Assembly (NCBI GenBank): GCA_946481475.1
Contig: CAMLOB010000339.1
Location: 1-5,282 of the forward strand
Origin: an uncultured Chlorobiota bacterium
GTDB lineage: Bacteria > Bacteroidota > Kapaibacteriia > OLB7
Reading direction: 5' to 3'
Length of the DNA stretch: 5,282 nucleotides
Shown: one piece after another, positions 1-4,769 of the stretch
Layout of the letters: every line of letters starts with the position of its first letter
Position numbering within the stretch: the first letter of the stretch is position 1
Translations under genes and position numbers: made by a program
Notes under the pieces: model-generated
The model's database searches: none
Told to the model about the DNA's origin: nothing
Seen by the model: only the letters and a program-made list of their open reading frames with translations

Positions 1-99
1 CAAGAAGAGAAAGGAGTTGAACGGGAGAGGAAAAAGCCATTCCAACCCTCTTCTCACATGGGGGGAAGAGCGCACAGAATGAAGGGAGTTGACCGGCTC
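1..99. other. Left-edge stretch without a recognised gene
   Basis: I see no credible coding sequence here. The open frame that starts at 58 on the plus strand runs antisense through the repressor gene and is not believable in its first part. A 12-bp near-direct repeat is present: GGAGTTGAACGG at 13-24 and GGAGTTGACCGG at 85-96 (11 of 12 identical). The minus strand, just downstream of the repressor stop, is purine/pyrimidine-skewed and has a weak AGAGG/CCTCT pairing but no clean hairpin plus T-run, so I do not call a terminator. Confidence 0.4.
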
Positions 100-444
100 T
101 CACTTCTTGTCGTCGTTCAGCAAATAATTCTCGAGCGCTTCCTTGACCAGCGTGATCAGCTGCTCTCTCGGCAGTCCGCTCTTCTCGAGAATCAGATCGA
201 CATTGGTGATGGTTGCCGGAGCCTTTTCACCTCTTCCCCAGAGCAGCCAGTCGAGATCAACTTCCGGGCATTTTCGGGCAATCAGGAAGATGTCGAGCGT
301 GTCTCTCCTTCTCCAGTTGCCGACGGCACTCCCTTCGGAGAGTCCGAGATGCCGGGCAAGATCGGTGTCATATTTGTACCCGTAGAACTCCTTGAGCCGA
401 TCGATCATTTCGGTCGCTTTGGGAAACTTTGCTTTTTTCATCAT
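100..444 (-). CDS. Phage CI-type repressor-like HTH protein
   Basis: This is a probable DNA-binding transcriptional repressor of 114 residues. It resembles the N-terminal domain of bacteriophage CI repressors (Phage_CI_repr family). The helix-turn-helix lies at about residues 26-47 (DTDLARHLGLSEGSAVGNW, then RRR), after a leading helix with the family's typical 'IDRLKEFYG' pattern. The family hallmark 'LDWLLWGRG' follows at 64-72. After that there are only about 40 residues, ending in a charged helix. There is no S24/LexA-type peptidase domain, so RecA-stimulated self-cleavage is not expected. I chose the ATG at 444. Another ATG follows at 441, and a GTG at 453 would add three residues (MRV). 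None has a clear Shine-Dalgarno sequence. The gene diverges from the HTH gene at 610, and the intergenic dyads there are its likely operators (inference). It could be a prophage remnant or a domesticated regulator. Confidence 0.85.
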   Translation of the reverse strand: MMKKAKFPKATEMIDRLKEFYGYKYDTDLARHLGLSEGSAVGNWRRRDTLDIFLIARKCPEVDLDWLLWGRGEKAPATITNVDLILEKSGLPREQLITLVKEALENYLLNDDKK

Positions 445-463
445 AACTCGCACAAAGTGTTCG

Positions 464-478
464 ATAACGACTTGTTAT
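464..478. promoter_or_regulatory. Operator-like dyad over a -35 element
   Basis: ATAAC (464-468) and GTTAT (474-478) form a perfect 5-bp inverted repeat around a 5-bp spacer, 15 bp in all, a size typical of CI/Cro-type operators. It overlaps the -35 hexamer of the plus-strand promoter and lies 20 bp upstream of the repressor's ATG. A protein bound here would block plus-strand initiation and could also affect the repressor's own promoter. Assignment to the neighbouring repressor is inference from position. The same half-site recurs as GTTAT/ATAAC at 1282-1301, in front of modB. Confidence 0.4.
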
Positions 479-500
479 TGGAACGCTTTGTTTGTATATT
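472..500 (+). promoter_or_regulatory. Sigma-70-type promoter for the plus-strand HTH gene
   Basis: The -35 TTGTTA (472-477; 4 of 6 to TTGACA) and -10 TATATT (495-500; 5 of 6 to TATAAT) are separated by exactly 17 bp. Initiation would fall near 507, giving an untranslated leader of about 100 nt before the ATG at 610. The -35 lies inside the 464-478 dyad, and the left arm of the 12-bp inverted repeat (484-495) fills the spacer up to the -10. This suggests tight repression. I found no equally good minus-strand promoter for the repressor gene. Confidence 0.55.
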
Positions 501-558
501 GAAAGTGGCTGAACTAACGGGACAAAAACTATGTAAGAAACCTAAAACAAACAAAGCG
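484..558. repeat. 12-bp perfect inverted repeat spanning the divergent promoter
   Basis: CGCTTTGTTTGT at 484-495 is the exact reverse complement of ACAAACAAAGCG at 547-558, with 51 bp between the arms. The left arm sits between the -35 and -10 of the plus-strand promoter; the right arm is in the untranslated leader. Two identical sites in opposite orientation, about six helical turns apart from start to start (63 bp), fit either two operators bridged by a DNA loop or a leader RNA stem. Which protein binds is not shown by the sequence. Confidence 0.5.
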
Positions 559-609
559 GCAGTATCTGTCGCCATCAGGATCAGGCTGCCTGAAACGGAC
601 CAAAGAGGT

Positions 610-837
610 ATGGCTTATATCACACCCGAGGAAATTGCCGAAGAGTTGCGTGTAAGCGTCAAGGCCGTTTACATGTGGCTTCGCAAGGGAGTTGTGCGGG
701 GAATCAAAGTGGGAAAAGTCTGGCGTGTTCGCCGTGCGGACTACGATTACTTCCTTGATAACCACACCAACATTCCGGCCCCTTCCCACAAGGGAGAGAA
801 GAAAAGGAACGGTAAGGGAGAGTTGCCTGATACGTGA
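610..837 (+). CDS. Excisionase/MerR-like small HTH DNA-binding protein
   Basis: This 75-residue protein has the winged helix-turn-helix of the excisionase-type family (HTH_17). It opens with 'YITPEEIAEELRVSVKAVY' (3-21), continues with 'MWLRKGVVRGIKVGKVWRV' (22-40), and ends the domain with 'RRADYDYFLDNH' (41-52). Those are the recognition helix, the wing and the closing helix in the expected order. The last 23 residues are a basic, probably disordered tail. The start at 610 puts the domain at the N-terminus, as is normal for the family. The only Shine-Dalgarno-like sequence, AGAGG, lies one base from the ATG, which is unusually close. Relatives act as phage or integrative-element excisionases or as small transcription factors; no integrase is visible here, so the role is open. 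The predicted structured RNA begins about 12 bases after the stop and may share the transcript. Confidence 0.75.
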   Translation: MAYITPEEIAEELRVSVKAVYMWLRKGVVRGIKVGKVWRVRRADYDYFLDNHTNIPAPSHKGEKKRNGKGELPDT

Positions 838-848
838 CTTCTGCTCTG

Positions 849-1232
849 CCGTATATGTACGGAACCCTAACCGACCAAAAACTGGGCCCTGCCGGCAGGG
901 TGACCGCCGGAGCGTACGCAACCAACGGCGGCAACGCTGTTGGCTACACCTTCCGTTGCAGTCGGGTGTGCAGGCCGAGCTTGCACTCCCTCGGAACGGA
1001 GGTGTGTGTGGCATGATCGTTATGCCGCCATATGGTGGACCGGTTCCGGAACCGGTCGCTTGCCATGCCCGGATCGTGCGGCGCTGCTGCGCGATCCGTT
1101 TCGGACAGGCTCAGTGCGCAAGCGGGGGCAGTACCCGCTCTGTCCGCCATAGCCGGGTGGGAACTCCGAACAATGCCCGACGTTCTGCCGGTCGCTGCAG
1201 ACTGACTGCTCAACGCTTGCAGATGATGGCCG
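849..1232 (+). ncRNA. Candidate structured RNA, family not recognised
   Basis: No protein on either strand is convincing here, yet hairpins cover nearly the whole stretch. Helices by eye: 849-853/858-862; 887-892/895-900; 904-909/926-931 (alternatives 911-915/934-938 or 922-926/939-943); a long stem 946-950/1001-1005, 953-957/995-999, 964-966/988-990, 968-972/982-986; 1010-1016/1022-1028 region, best as 7 bp GGCATGA/TTATGCC with a TCG-type loop; 1038-1045/1050-1057; 1070-1082/1086-1098 (13 bp, two G.U); 1102-1108/1140-1146 with 1121-1126/1134-1139 stacked inside; 1154-1157/1176-1179; 1189-1193/1228-1232 enclosing 1195-1199/1218-1222. The G.U pairs are valid only in a plus-strand RNA. I looked for RNase P RNA, tmRNA, 6S and group II intron domain V signatures and did not find them. 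Ends, promoter and terminator are uncertain. A cluster of DNA dyads is the main alternative. Confidence 0.45.
1038..1057. repeat. Perfect 20-bp palindrome
   Basis: GACCGGTTCC (1038-1047) is followed directly by its exact reverse complement (1048-1057), with no spacer. In RNA it would be an 8-bp stem with a CCGG loop; in DNA it could be a dimer-binding or recombination site. It lies in the middle of the hairpin-rich gene-free stretch. Confidence 0.8.
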
Positions 1233-1280
1233 AAGACTCTCCATACGCTGCGGACTTCTTTCTTCCGTTACCCTTCTACG

Positions 1281-1302
1281 TGTTATTCAGTGTGGGATAA
1301 CA
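1281..1302. promoter_or_regulatory. Dyad upstream of modB
   Basis: TGTTAT (1281-1286) and ATAACA (1297-1302) form a perfect 6-bp inverted repeat around 10 bp, extendable to 8 bp in RNA with a T.G pair and a C-G pair. It ends 24 bp before the candidate -10 of modB, so an activator or repressor bound there could reach RNA polymerase. Its half-site matches the one at 464-478. Whether it is an operator or the last hairpin of the upstream transcript cannot be decided here. Confidence 0.3.
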
Positions 1303-1325
1303 TTCCTTCTCCGGAAACCTCGTGC

Positions 1326-1351
1326 TATATTCGTTCAGACCCGAACGAATA
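1326..1351 (+). promoter_or_regulatory. modB promoter -10 and overlapping palindromic operator
   Basis: TATATT at 1326-1331, preceded by TG at 1323-1324, reads as an extended -10. The best-placed -35 (TTCCTT, 1303-1308, 17-bp spacing) is poor. TATTCGTTC (1328-1336) and GAACGAATA (1343-1351) are perfect 9-bp inverted arms around a 6-bp spacer. The dyad overlaps the -10 and the predicted start site, a classic repressor position, and ends 11 bp before the modB ATG. Molybdate uptake genes are often controlled by ModE, but this dyad does not look like the E. coli ModE box, so the regulator is unknown. An alternative is a hairpin in the short 5' leader that limits translation. Confidence 0.5.
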
Positions 1352-1362
1352 ATTCCCGGCCA

Positions 1363-2025
1363 ATGCTGACAGACACCATACGTGATCCTCTGCTGCTCTC
1401 TCTTCTCGTCGCTTCGACGGCGACGCTTGTCGTCGGGGTTTCCGGGGGATTGCTGGGGCGCTGGCTTGCGCTCAGGCGGAATGTGGGGGCCGATCTGATC
1501 GATGGGCTTGCCTCGCTCCCCCTTTTCCTCCCTCCGACGGTTCTCGGCTATTATCTGACGTTGCTGGTGGGACGCCGAGCCCCGCTCGGCACGTTCTTTT
1601 CGGTCTTCGGTATCGAGTTTACCTTTACCTGGCTTGGCGCAGCCCTGGCAAGCGGCGTTGCAGCCTTTCCGCTGATGGTCCGCTCGGCGCGCATCGCCTT
1701 CGAGGGGATCAGTCAGGAAGTGGAAGATTCCGCCGCTCTCGACGGAGCCGGTCGTCTGGCCCGATGGCGGTATATCCTGCTTCCCCTTGCGCGGGGCGGT
1801 CTGGCCGGAGGAGTTGTCTTGGCGTTTGCCCGGGCAATCGGTGAGTTCGGCGCCACACTCATGCTCAGCGGCAACATCCCGGGACGCACGCAGACGATGC
1901 CCCTTGCCATCTACGACGCCTTTACGCTCGGGGATGACCGGACAGCGGCAATCCTCTCAACAATCCTGACGGCGGTCTCTCTGGTGGTGGTTCTGATCGG
2001 ACTGCGACTTGGAAGAAAAAAGTAG
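1363..2025 (+). CDS. modB: Molybdate ABC transporter permease ModB
   Basis: This is the inner-membrane channel subunit of a molybdate (possibly tungstate) importer. It normally works as a homodimer with the ATPase ModC and the binding protein ModA. The 220 residues are close to the family's usual length of about 220-230. Hydrophobic segments fall at about 10-34, 44-68, 88-108, 143-163 and 192-215, fitting the five-helix ModB core. The cytoplasmic EAA loop that docks on the ATPase is at about 121-143 (EDSAALDGAGRLARWRYILL, then PLA). The stretch 155-184, with 'ARAIGEFGATLMLSGNIPG' and 'TQTMPLAIY', is the ModB-type signature. No Shine-Dalgarno is visible before the ATG at 1363, but the frame opens there directly with the first helix. 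No modA or modC is next to it: upstream is the hairpin-rich stretch and downstream a converging gene. It must use partners encoded elsewhere or form a remnant locus. Confidence 0.92.
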   Translation: MLTDTIRDPLLLSLLVASTATLVVGVSGGLLGRWLALRRNVGADLIDGLASLPLFLPPTVLGYYLTLLVGRRAPLGTFFSVFGIEFTFTWLGAALASGVAAFPLMVRSARIAFEGISQEVEDSAALDGAGRLARWRYILLPLARGGLAGGVVLAFARAIGEFGATLMLSGNIPGRTQTMPLAIYDAFTLGDDRTAAILSTILTAVSLVVVLIGLRLGRKK

Positions 2026-2076
2026 ACCCCGACCGGCTCAGTGCCGATCGGGGCCCGGGGATCACGGATCTTTTTT
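2016..2076. terminator. Bidirectional rho-independent terminator
   Basis: The hairpin at 2027-2053 pairs CCCCGA (2027-2032) with TCGGGG (2048-2053) and GGC (2035-2037) with GCC (2043-2045), with a 2x2 internal mismatch and a TCAGT loop. Read on the minus strand it is followed after 5 nt by six Ts (complement of A 2021-2016), which suits the PD40 gene. Read on the plus strand a run of six Ts (2071-2076) comes 17 nt after the stem, so termination of modB is less certain. The minus-strand T-run lies within the last codons of modB. Confidence 0.7.
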
Positions 2077-2083
2077 CCATACC

Positions 2084-3742
2084 CTATTTCCTGAGTATGA
2101 AGGAGGACTTCGCCCCGGCAATTCTGACGAAATAGGTGCCGGATGGGAGATCGGAAACGGAAATCGGATTCCCTTCCCGTGCATCCTCCAGGCGGAGGAC
2201 TTCCTTTCCGTTCTGATCGATAATCAGCAGGGGTTCTCTTTCCACCGTTGTTGTCCTTGTCCCTTCCAGTCGGAAAGAGATATAGTCCGTGGCGGGATTG
2301 GGGTACAGCGTCAATCGGGGAGGGGCCAGATAGACCTCATCGGTTACATCGGTTATCAGACCCGGCTTCTCCTGCCGTGCGCGAAACAGATCGAGCGTCC
2401 CCATGTTCGATGGAGCGTTCCGTTCGGAGGTGAAATAGAACGTCCGTTCATCGGGCGTCGTGGTCAGCATCCGTTCGTCCATCTCCGTGTTGAACGGTTC
2501 TCCCAGATTCTGCGGTTGTGACCACGTTCCGTCGGCATCCCGTTCGGCCGCGAAGAAGTCGAGTTTTCCGTACCCCCCATGGCCCATCGAGGAGAAGTAG
2601 AGTCTCCCTTTTCCCTGAACGATAAACGGACTGTCTTCACGTTCAGATGTGTTGATCGGTCCTCCCAGATTTACCGGCAGGCTCCACTGTCCTCCGGCAT
2701 CTCTGACGGCCATGAAAATGTCGGCATCCCCCTCTCCTCCCAATGTCCCGCTGCGGTTGGATGTGAAGTAGAGCGTATCTCCGTGAGTCGAGACCGAAGG
2801 TTGTGAATCCCACGCAACAGAGTTGACGCTCCGCAGGTTCCGGATATCCTTCCATTCGCCCTCCTCGTTGCGAGCCGTGTAGATGTCGCAGTCGCCCACC
2901 CCGTCGGGACGATTGCAGAGCGTGAAAAACAACTCCTTCCCGTCGGCGGTCATGCTCATCATCCCTTCGTTCAGATCCGAATTGATCGGCGGGCCGACGT
3001 TGACCGGCGGATCGAAGTCCATCGAGCCGGGATCGGTTCGCCGTGCATACCAGATGTCATGGCCTCCCATTCCTCCCGGTCGGTTCGAGACGAAGTAGAG
3101 CATCGAACCATCAGTTGTGATGAAAGGAGCGTACTCAAGATCGACTGTGTTCAACCCGCTGATATTTTCGATCGTGAACAGACTGTAGTCGATCGGAGAG
3201 TCGGCTTCCTCGGATATCTTATATCGTTCCGATAACCGTCCGGTCGGTAACCTCCGGGGGACGACTTCTTTTTCTTGCACTTCTTGTACTCCGTCCTTTT
3301 GGGGTGGGACAGCCGCTTCCATCTTCTTCAGTGAGCCGACGGTATTTTCAGATCGGGACATTGAAGGTGTTTGCGTCCCTATCTTCGGAGCATAAAGGCC
3401 CGGTGAGAGGAGAGAGGGACGCGGGGAGGAGAGGGAACCCGATTGTTCTTCCGCCGGAGGCGGACCGGCCGGTTCGATCCGGTGACCGGATGTCGTGGCC
3501 AGATAGATCCCTGCTCCCAGTACCAGCATGCCGACAACCGAGGCGATCAGCATGCCGCCGCTCATTCCCGCGAACATGGATGTCGATACACCGTTCAGAT
3601 GTACGGGATTGCTCAGAGGGTTGTTCAGGGGAGAGAGTCCCGGAGGGGGAGCCCCCTGAAGGAGGTTCATCAGTTCCTCCTCGGCGATCCCCTGACTTGC
3701 ACGGGCTTCTTCAAAATAGTCGTGAAGATGTTCCTTGCTCAT
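2084..3742 (-). CDS. Membrane-anchored PD40 propeller protein with T9SS-type C-terminal domain
   Basis: The 552 residues fall into clear parts. Residues 1-55 have no signal peptide and are charged (EHLHDYFEEARASQGIAEEE), as in the cytoplasmic ends of anti-sigma-type proteins. A single membrane helix spans about 57-82. Residues 85-180 are a low-complexity Pro/Ser/Gln/Glu linker. Five WD40-like (PD40) blades have cores at 215-233, 271-290, 324-345, 381-399 and 435-455, each of the 'LYFxSNRxG...GxxDIxxA' type, alternating with 'NLGGPINT'-type loops (248, 358, 412). Residues 478-552 resemble a type A T9SS sorting domain: 'LYPNPATD' (479-486), 'DQNGKEV' (509-515), 'SDLPSGTYFVRI' (530-541), final lysine. 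The gene overlaps the ECF sigma gene by 4 bp. I infer a sensor or anti-sigma role: N-terminus binding sigma, propeller outside the inner membrane. A T9SS tail on a membrane-anchored protein is odd, since substrates normally carry a cleaved signal peptide. Confidence 0.82.
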   Translation of the reverse strand: MSKEHLHDYFEEARASQGIAEEELMNLLQGAPPPGLSPLNNPLSNPVHLNGVSTSMFAGMSGGMLIASVVGMLVLGAGIYLATTSGHRIEPAGPPPAEEQSGSLSSPRPSLLSPGLYAPKIGTQTPSMSRSENTVGSLKKMEAAVPPQKDGVQEVQEKEVVPRRLPTGRLSERYKISEEADSPIDYSLFTIENISGLNTVDLEYAPFITTDGSMLYFVSNRPGGMGGHDIWYARRTDPGSMDFDPPVNVGPPINSDLNEGMMSMTADGKELFFTLCNRPDGVGDCDIYTARNEEGEWKDIRNLRSVNSVAWDSQPSVSTHGDTLYFTSNRSGTLGGEGDADIFMAVRDAGGQWSLPVNLGGPINTSEREDSPFIVQGKGRLYFSSMGHGGYGKLDFFAAERDADGTWSQPQNLGEPFNTEMDERMLTTTPDERTFYFTSERNAPSNMGTLDLFRARQEKPGLITDVTDEVYLAPPRLTLYPNPATDYISFRLEGTRTTTVEREPLLIIDQNGKEVLRLEDAREGNPISVSDLPSGTYFVRIAGAKSSFILRK

Positions 3743-3753
3743 CTGTAGTCTCC
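3739..3753 (-). promoter_or_regulatory. ATGA start-stop overlap with Shine-Dalgarno inside the sigma gene
   Basis: On the minus strand the ATG of the PD40 gene (3742-3740) overlaps the TGA of the sigma gene (3741-3739). GGAG (3753-3750) lies 7 nt before that ATG, within the last codons of the sigma gene. This is a good ribosome-binding site and fits translational coupling, which would keep the sigma factor and its partner in balance. Confidence 0.75.
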
Positions 3754-4347
3754 GATTTCCGTTGTGTGGAACGCTTCGGTTGTCGCTTCTGCGGAAGTTG
3801 AGGGGGGGGAAGTGGGTTCGGGACTCCCTTCTGCGGAAACACCCAGCAGTTCGGCCAGTCTGGTTCTTCCCCGGACGATACGGGACTTGACGCCGGAGAG
3901 CGATCCCCCCTGAATCTCTCTGATCTCTTTCAGACTCAGTCCGGTCAGTTCAAACAGGGCGACTGCTTCCCGCTGTTTCTCCGGCAGGTTATTCAGCGCG
4001 TTGTACAGGGTTCTGACGTCGGCCGATTCGTCCGGGGGTGTCAGACGGCAGCGTTCGGTTTCGACATGTTCGGCTTTCAGCGGAATAAAAAGCCTTGCGC
4101 GATACCGTTTCCTTCTGTGGATTCTGATGGCGATCGTAAAGAGATAGCTGCGGAACGTCACCGGCGGATGTTCGGGGTTGTAGCTCTCCAGCGCGCCGAG
4201 GAGCGTTGCCCCCACCAGATCGCAGGCCTCGTCATAGTCGTTCGTCAGTCCCCGGGCAAAATGGTAGAGCTGCTTCCGCACCGGGCGCAGCTGCTCGACG
4301 AATCGGTCGTATCTTCGGTCGGCATTCAATACGGCTCTCCGTTTCAT
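3739..4347 (-). CDS. ECF-type RNA polymerase sigma factor
   Basis: This 202-residue protein would direct RNA polymerase to a specific promoter set. It has the two-domain form of ECF sigma factors. Region 2 is at about 15-85, with the core-binding and -10-recognition part 'DEACDLVGATLLGALESYNP' (39-58) and the 'FRSYLFTIAIRIHRRKRYR' helix (65-83). Region 4 is at about 112-168, with 'LPEKQREAVALFELTGLSLK' (121-140) and the HTH recognition helix 'SLSGVKSRIVRGRTRLAELL' (149-168). Regions 1 and 3 are absent, as expected. The tail after 170 is Ser/Thr/Pro/Glu-rich and ends in the overlap with the PD40 gene. The ATG at 4347 has only a weak GGGA before it. I found neither a good sigma-70 promoter nor a GGAAC-N16/17-type autoregulated promoter correctly spaced. 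The gene pair suggests regulation by the membrane protein encoded next. Confidence 0.92.
   Translation of the reverse strand: MKRRAVLNADRRYDRFVEQLRPVRKQLYHFARGLTNDYDEACDLVGATLLGALESYNPEHPPVTFRSYLFTIAIRIHRRKRYRARLFIPLKAEHVETERCRLTPPDESADVRTLYNALNNLPEKQREAVALFELTGLSLKEIREIQGGSLSGVKSRIVRGRTRLAELLGVSAEGSPEPTSPPSTSAEATTEAFHTTEIGDYR
3802..3809. repeat. Eight-base G/C homopolymer in the sigma gene
   Basis: Eight consecutive Gs on the plus strand read as eight Cs in the sigma gene, covering Ser180-Pro181-Pro182. It lies after region 4. A one-base slip would leave both functional domains intact but change the last 20 or so residues and move the stop, breaking the ATGA coupling to the PD40 gene. Confidence 0.6.
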
Positions 4348-4455
4348 GTTTCCCGGTCGTTGATTCCGTTCCCCAATCTATTGACACGGAGAAGAAAAAA
4401 GTTGCGCGGTGGAAAGAGGAAAGTAAGGAAGATGGGTATGGCGGGGGAGAACCTT

Positions 4456-4545
4456 CTCCGCGCTCACGCACGGTCGTTCCGCGTTGCGGTCCACTCCGCG
4501 CTCACGCACGGTCGTTCCGCGGGTCCACTCCGCGCTCACGCACGG
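4456..4545. repeat. GC-rich tandem repeat, 34-38 bp period
   Basis: A 28-bp core beginning CTCCGCGCTCACGCACGG and ending TCGTTCCGCG occurs at 4456-4483 and 4494-4521, identical in both. A third, truncated copy (first 18 bp) is at 4528-4545. The linkers are GGTCCA-type; the first also contains an extra TTGC, so the period is 38 then 34 bp. Linkers and repeat ends form small hairpins, for example CGCGG (4518-4522) with CCGCG (4530-4534) around GTCCACT, and CCGC/GCGG around GTT at 4479-4489. This looks like an interspersed REP-like element; other copies in the genome cannot be seen from here. Confidence 0.8.
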
Positions 4546-4559
4546 AGATATGGAATGTC

Positions 4560-4576
4560 GTCCCGCTTTGCGGGAC
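4560..4576. repeat. Perfect 7-bp hairpin
   Basis: GTCCCGC (4560-4566) pairs with GCGGGAC (4570-4576) around TTT. No T-run follows on either strand, so a rho-independent terminator is unlikely. It may be the end of the REP-like element to its left, whose linker contains a related CCGC/GCGG hairpin. Confidence 0.6.
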
Positions 4577-4664
4577 TGAGGTGATGGATGGAGAATGGGG
4601 GCCGGGTGGAGAGCCGGGGAAGATGAGGGGGCTTTCCATTCCCTTCTCCTCTTCCGATTATCTA

Positions 4665-4762
4665 CTCACGGCTCACGGCTCACAGCTCACAGCTCACGGC
4701 TCACAGCTCACGGCTCACCGCTCACCGCTCACGGCTCACGGCTCACGGCTCACCGCTCACCC
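4665..4762. repeat. Heptanucleotide tandem array, 14 units
   Basis: Fourteen consecutive 7-bp units of CTCACNG occupy 98 bp without a single indel. Position 6 varies in the order G,G,A,A,G,A,G,C,C,G,G,G,C,C; the last unit also has C in position 7. All other positions are constant. On the minus strand the array reads as GTGAGC-type repeats directly after the DUF445 stop codon. It resembles the short tandemly repeated heptanucleotides known from cyanobacteria in form, not in sequence. Confidence 0.95.
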
Positions 4763-4769
4763 CGACAAC

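Larger units (their letters stand above)
4348..4769. other. Repeat-rich intergenic stretch between two minus-strand genes
   Basis: No credible gene is present on either strand. The plus-strand frames that cross it have low-complexity peptides such as repeated LTAHGS, produced by the 7-bp repeat. Going right from 4348, it holds the untranslated 5' side of the sigma operon, a purine-rich plus strand (about 4386-4453), a 34-38 bp tandem repeat (4456-4545), a 7-bp-stem hairpin (4560-4576), an undistinguished spacer, and the heptanucleotide array (4665-4762), which ends 7 bp before the DUF445 stop codon. Confidence 0.6.

Noticed and set aside
58..609. Upstream extension of the plus-strand frame that ends at 837
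   Set aside because: Most of it is antisense to the well-supported repressor gene and crosses the promoter region; the HTH domain begins exactly at the ATG at 610.
845..870. Similarity of CCGTATATGTACGGAAC to group II intron domain V
   Set aside because: The bulge and distal stem of domain V are missing, no AGC triad is present, and no reverse transcriptase is in the window.
834..1016. Plus-strand 60-residue frame starting at a GTG that overlaps the HTH stop
   Set aside because: The GTGA overlap is suggestive, but the peptide resembles nothing I know, and the frame lies over strong hairpins.
849..1232. RNase P RNA or tmRNA
   Set aside because: The conserved GAGGAAAGTCC and ACAGNAA motifs of RNase P, and the tRNA-like 3' end and tag frame of tmRNA, are absent.
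692..1300. Long plus-strand frame across the gene-free stretch
   Set aside because: Composition is Arg/Cys-rich and low in plausibility, it overlaps the HTH gene in another frame, and no motif is recognisable.
1281..1351. Molybdenum-cofactor riboswitch in front of modB
   Set aside because: The leader from the predicted start site to the ATG is only about 25 nt, and I could not match the Moco RNA core in the sequence upstream.
2009..2521. Plus-strand frames over the PD40 and sigma genes (also 3304-3801, 4066-4584)
   Set aside because: They are antisense to genes with clear domains and have no recognisable content of their own.
4380..4385. TTGACA as a plus-strand -35 element
   Set aside because: No -10 lies at a suitable distance and no plus-strand gene follows.
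4456..4762. CRISPR array
   Set aside because: The repeats are either directly adjacent 7-bp units or 28-bp cores with 6-10 bp linkers; there are no unique spacers of CRISPR length.
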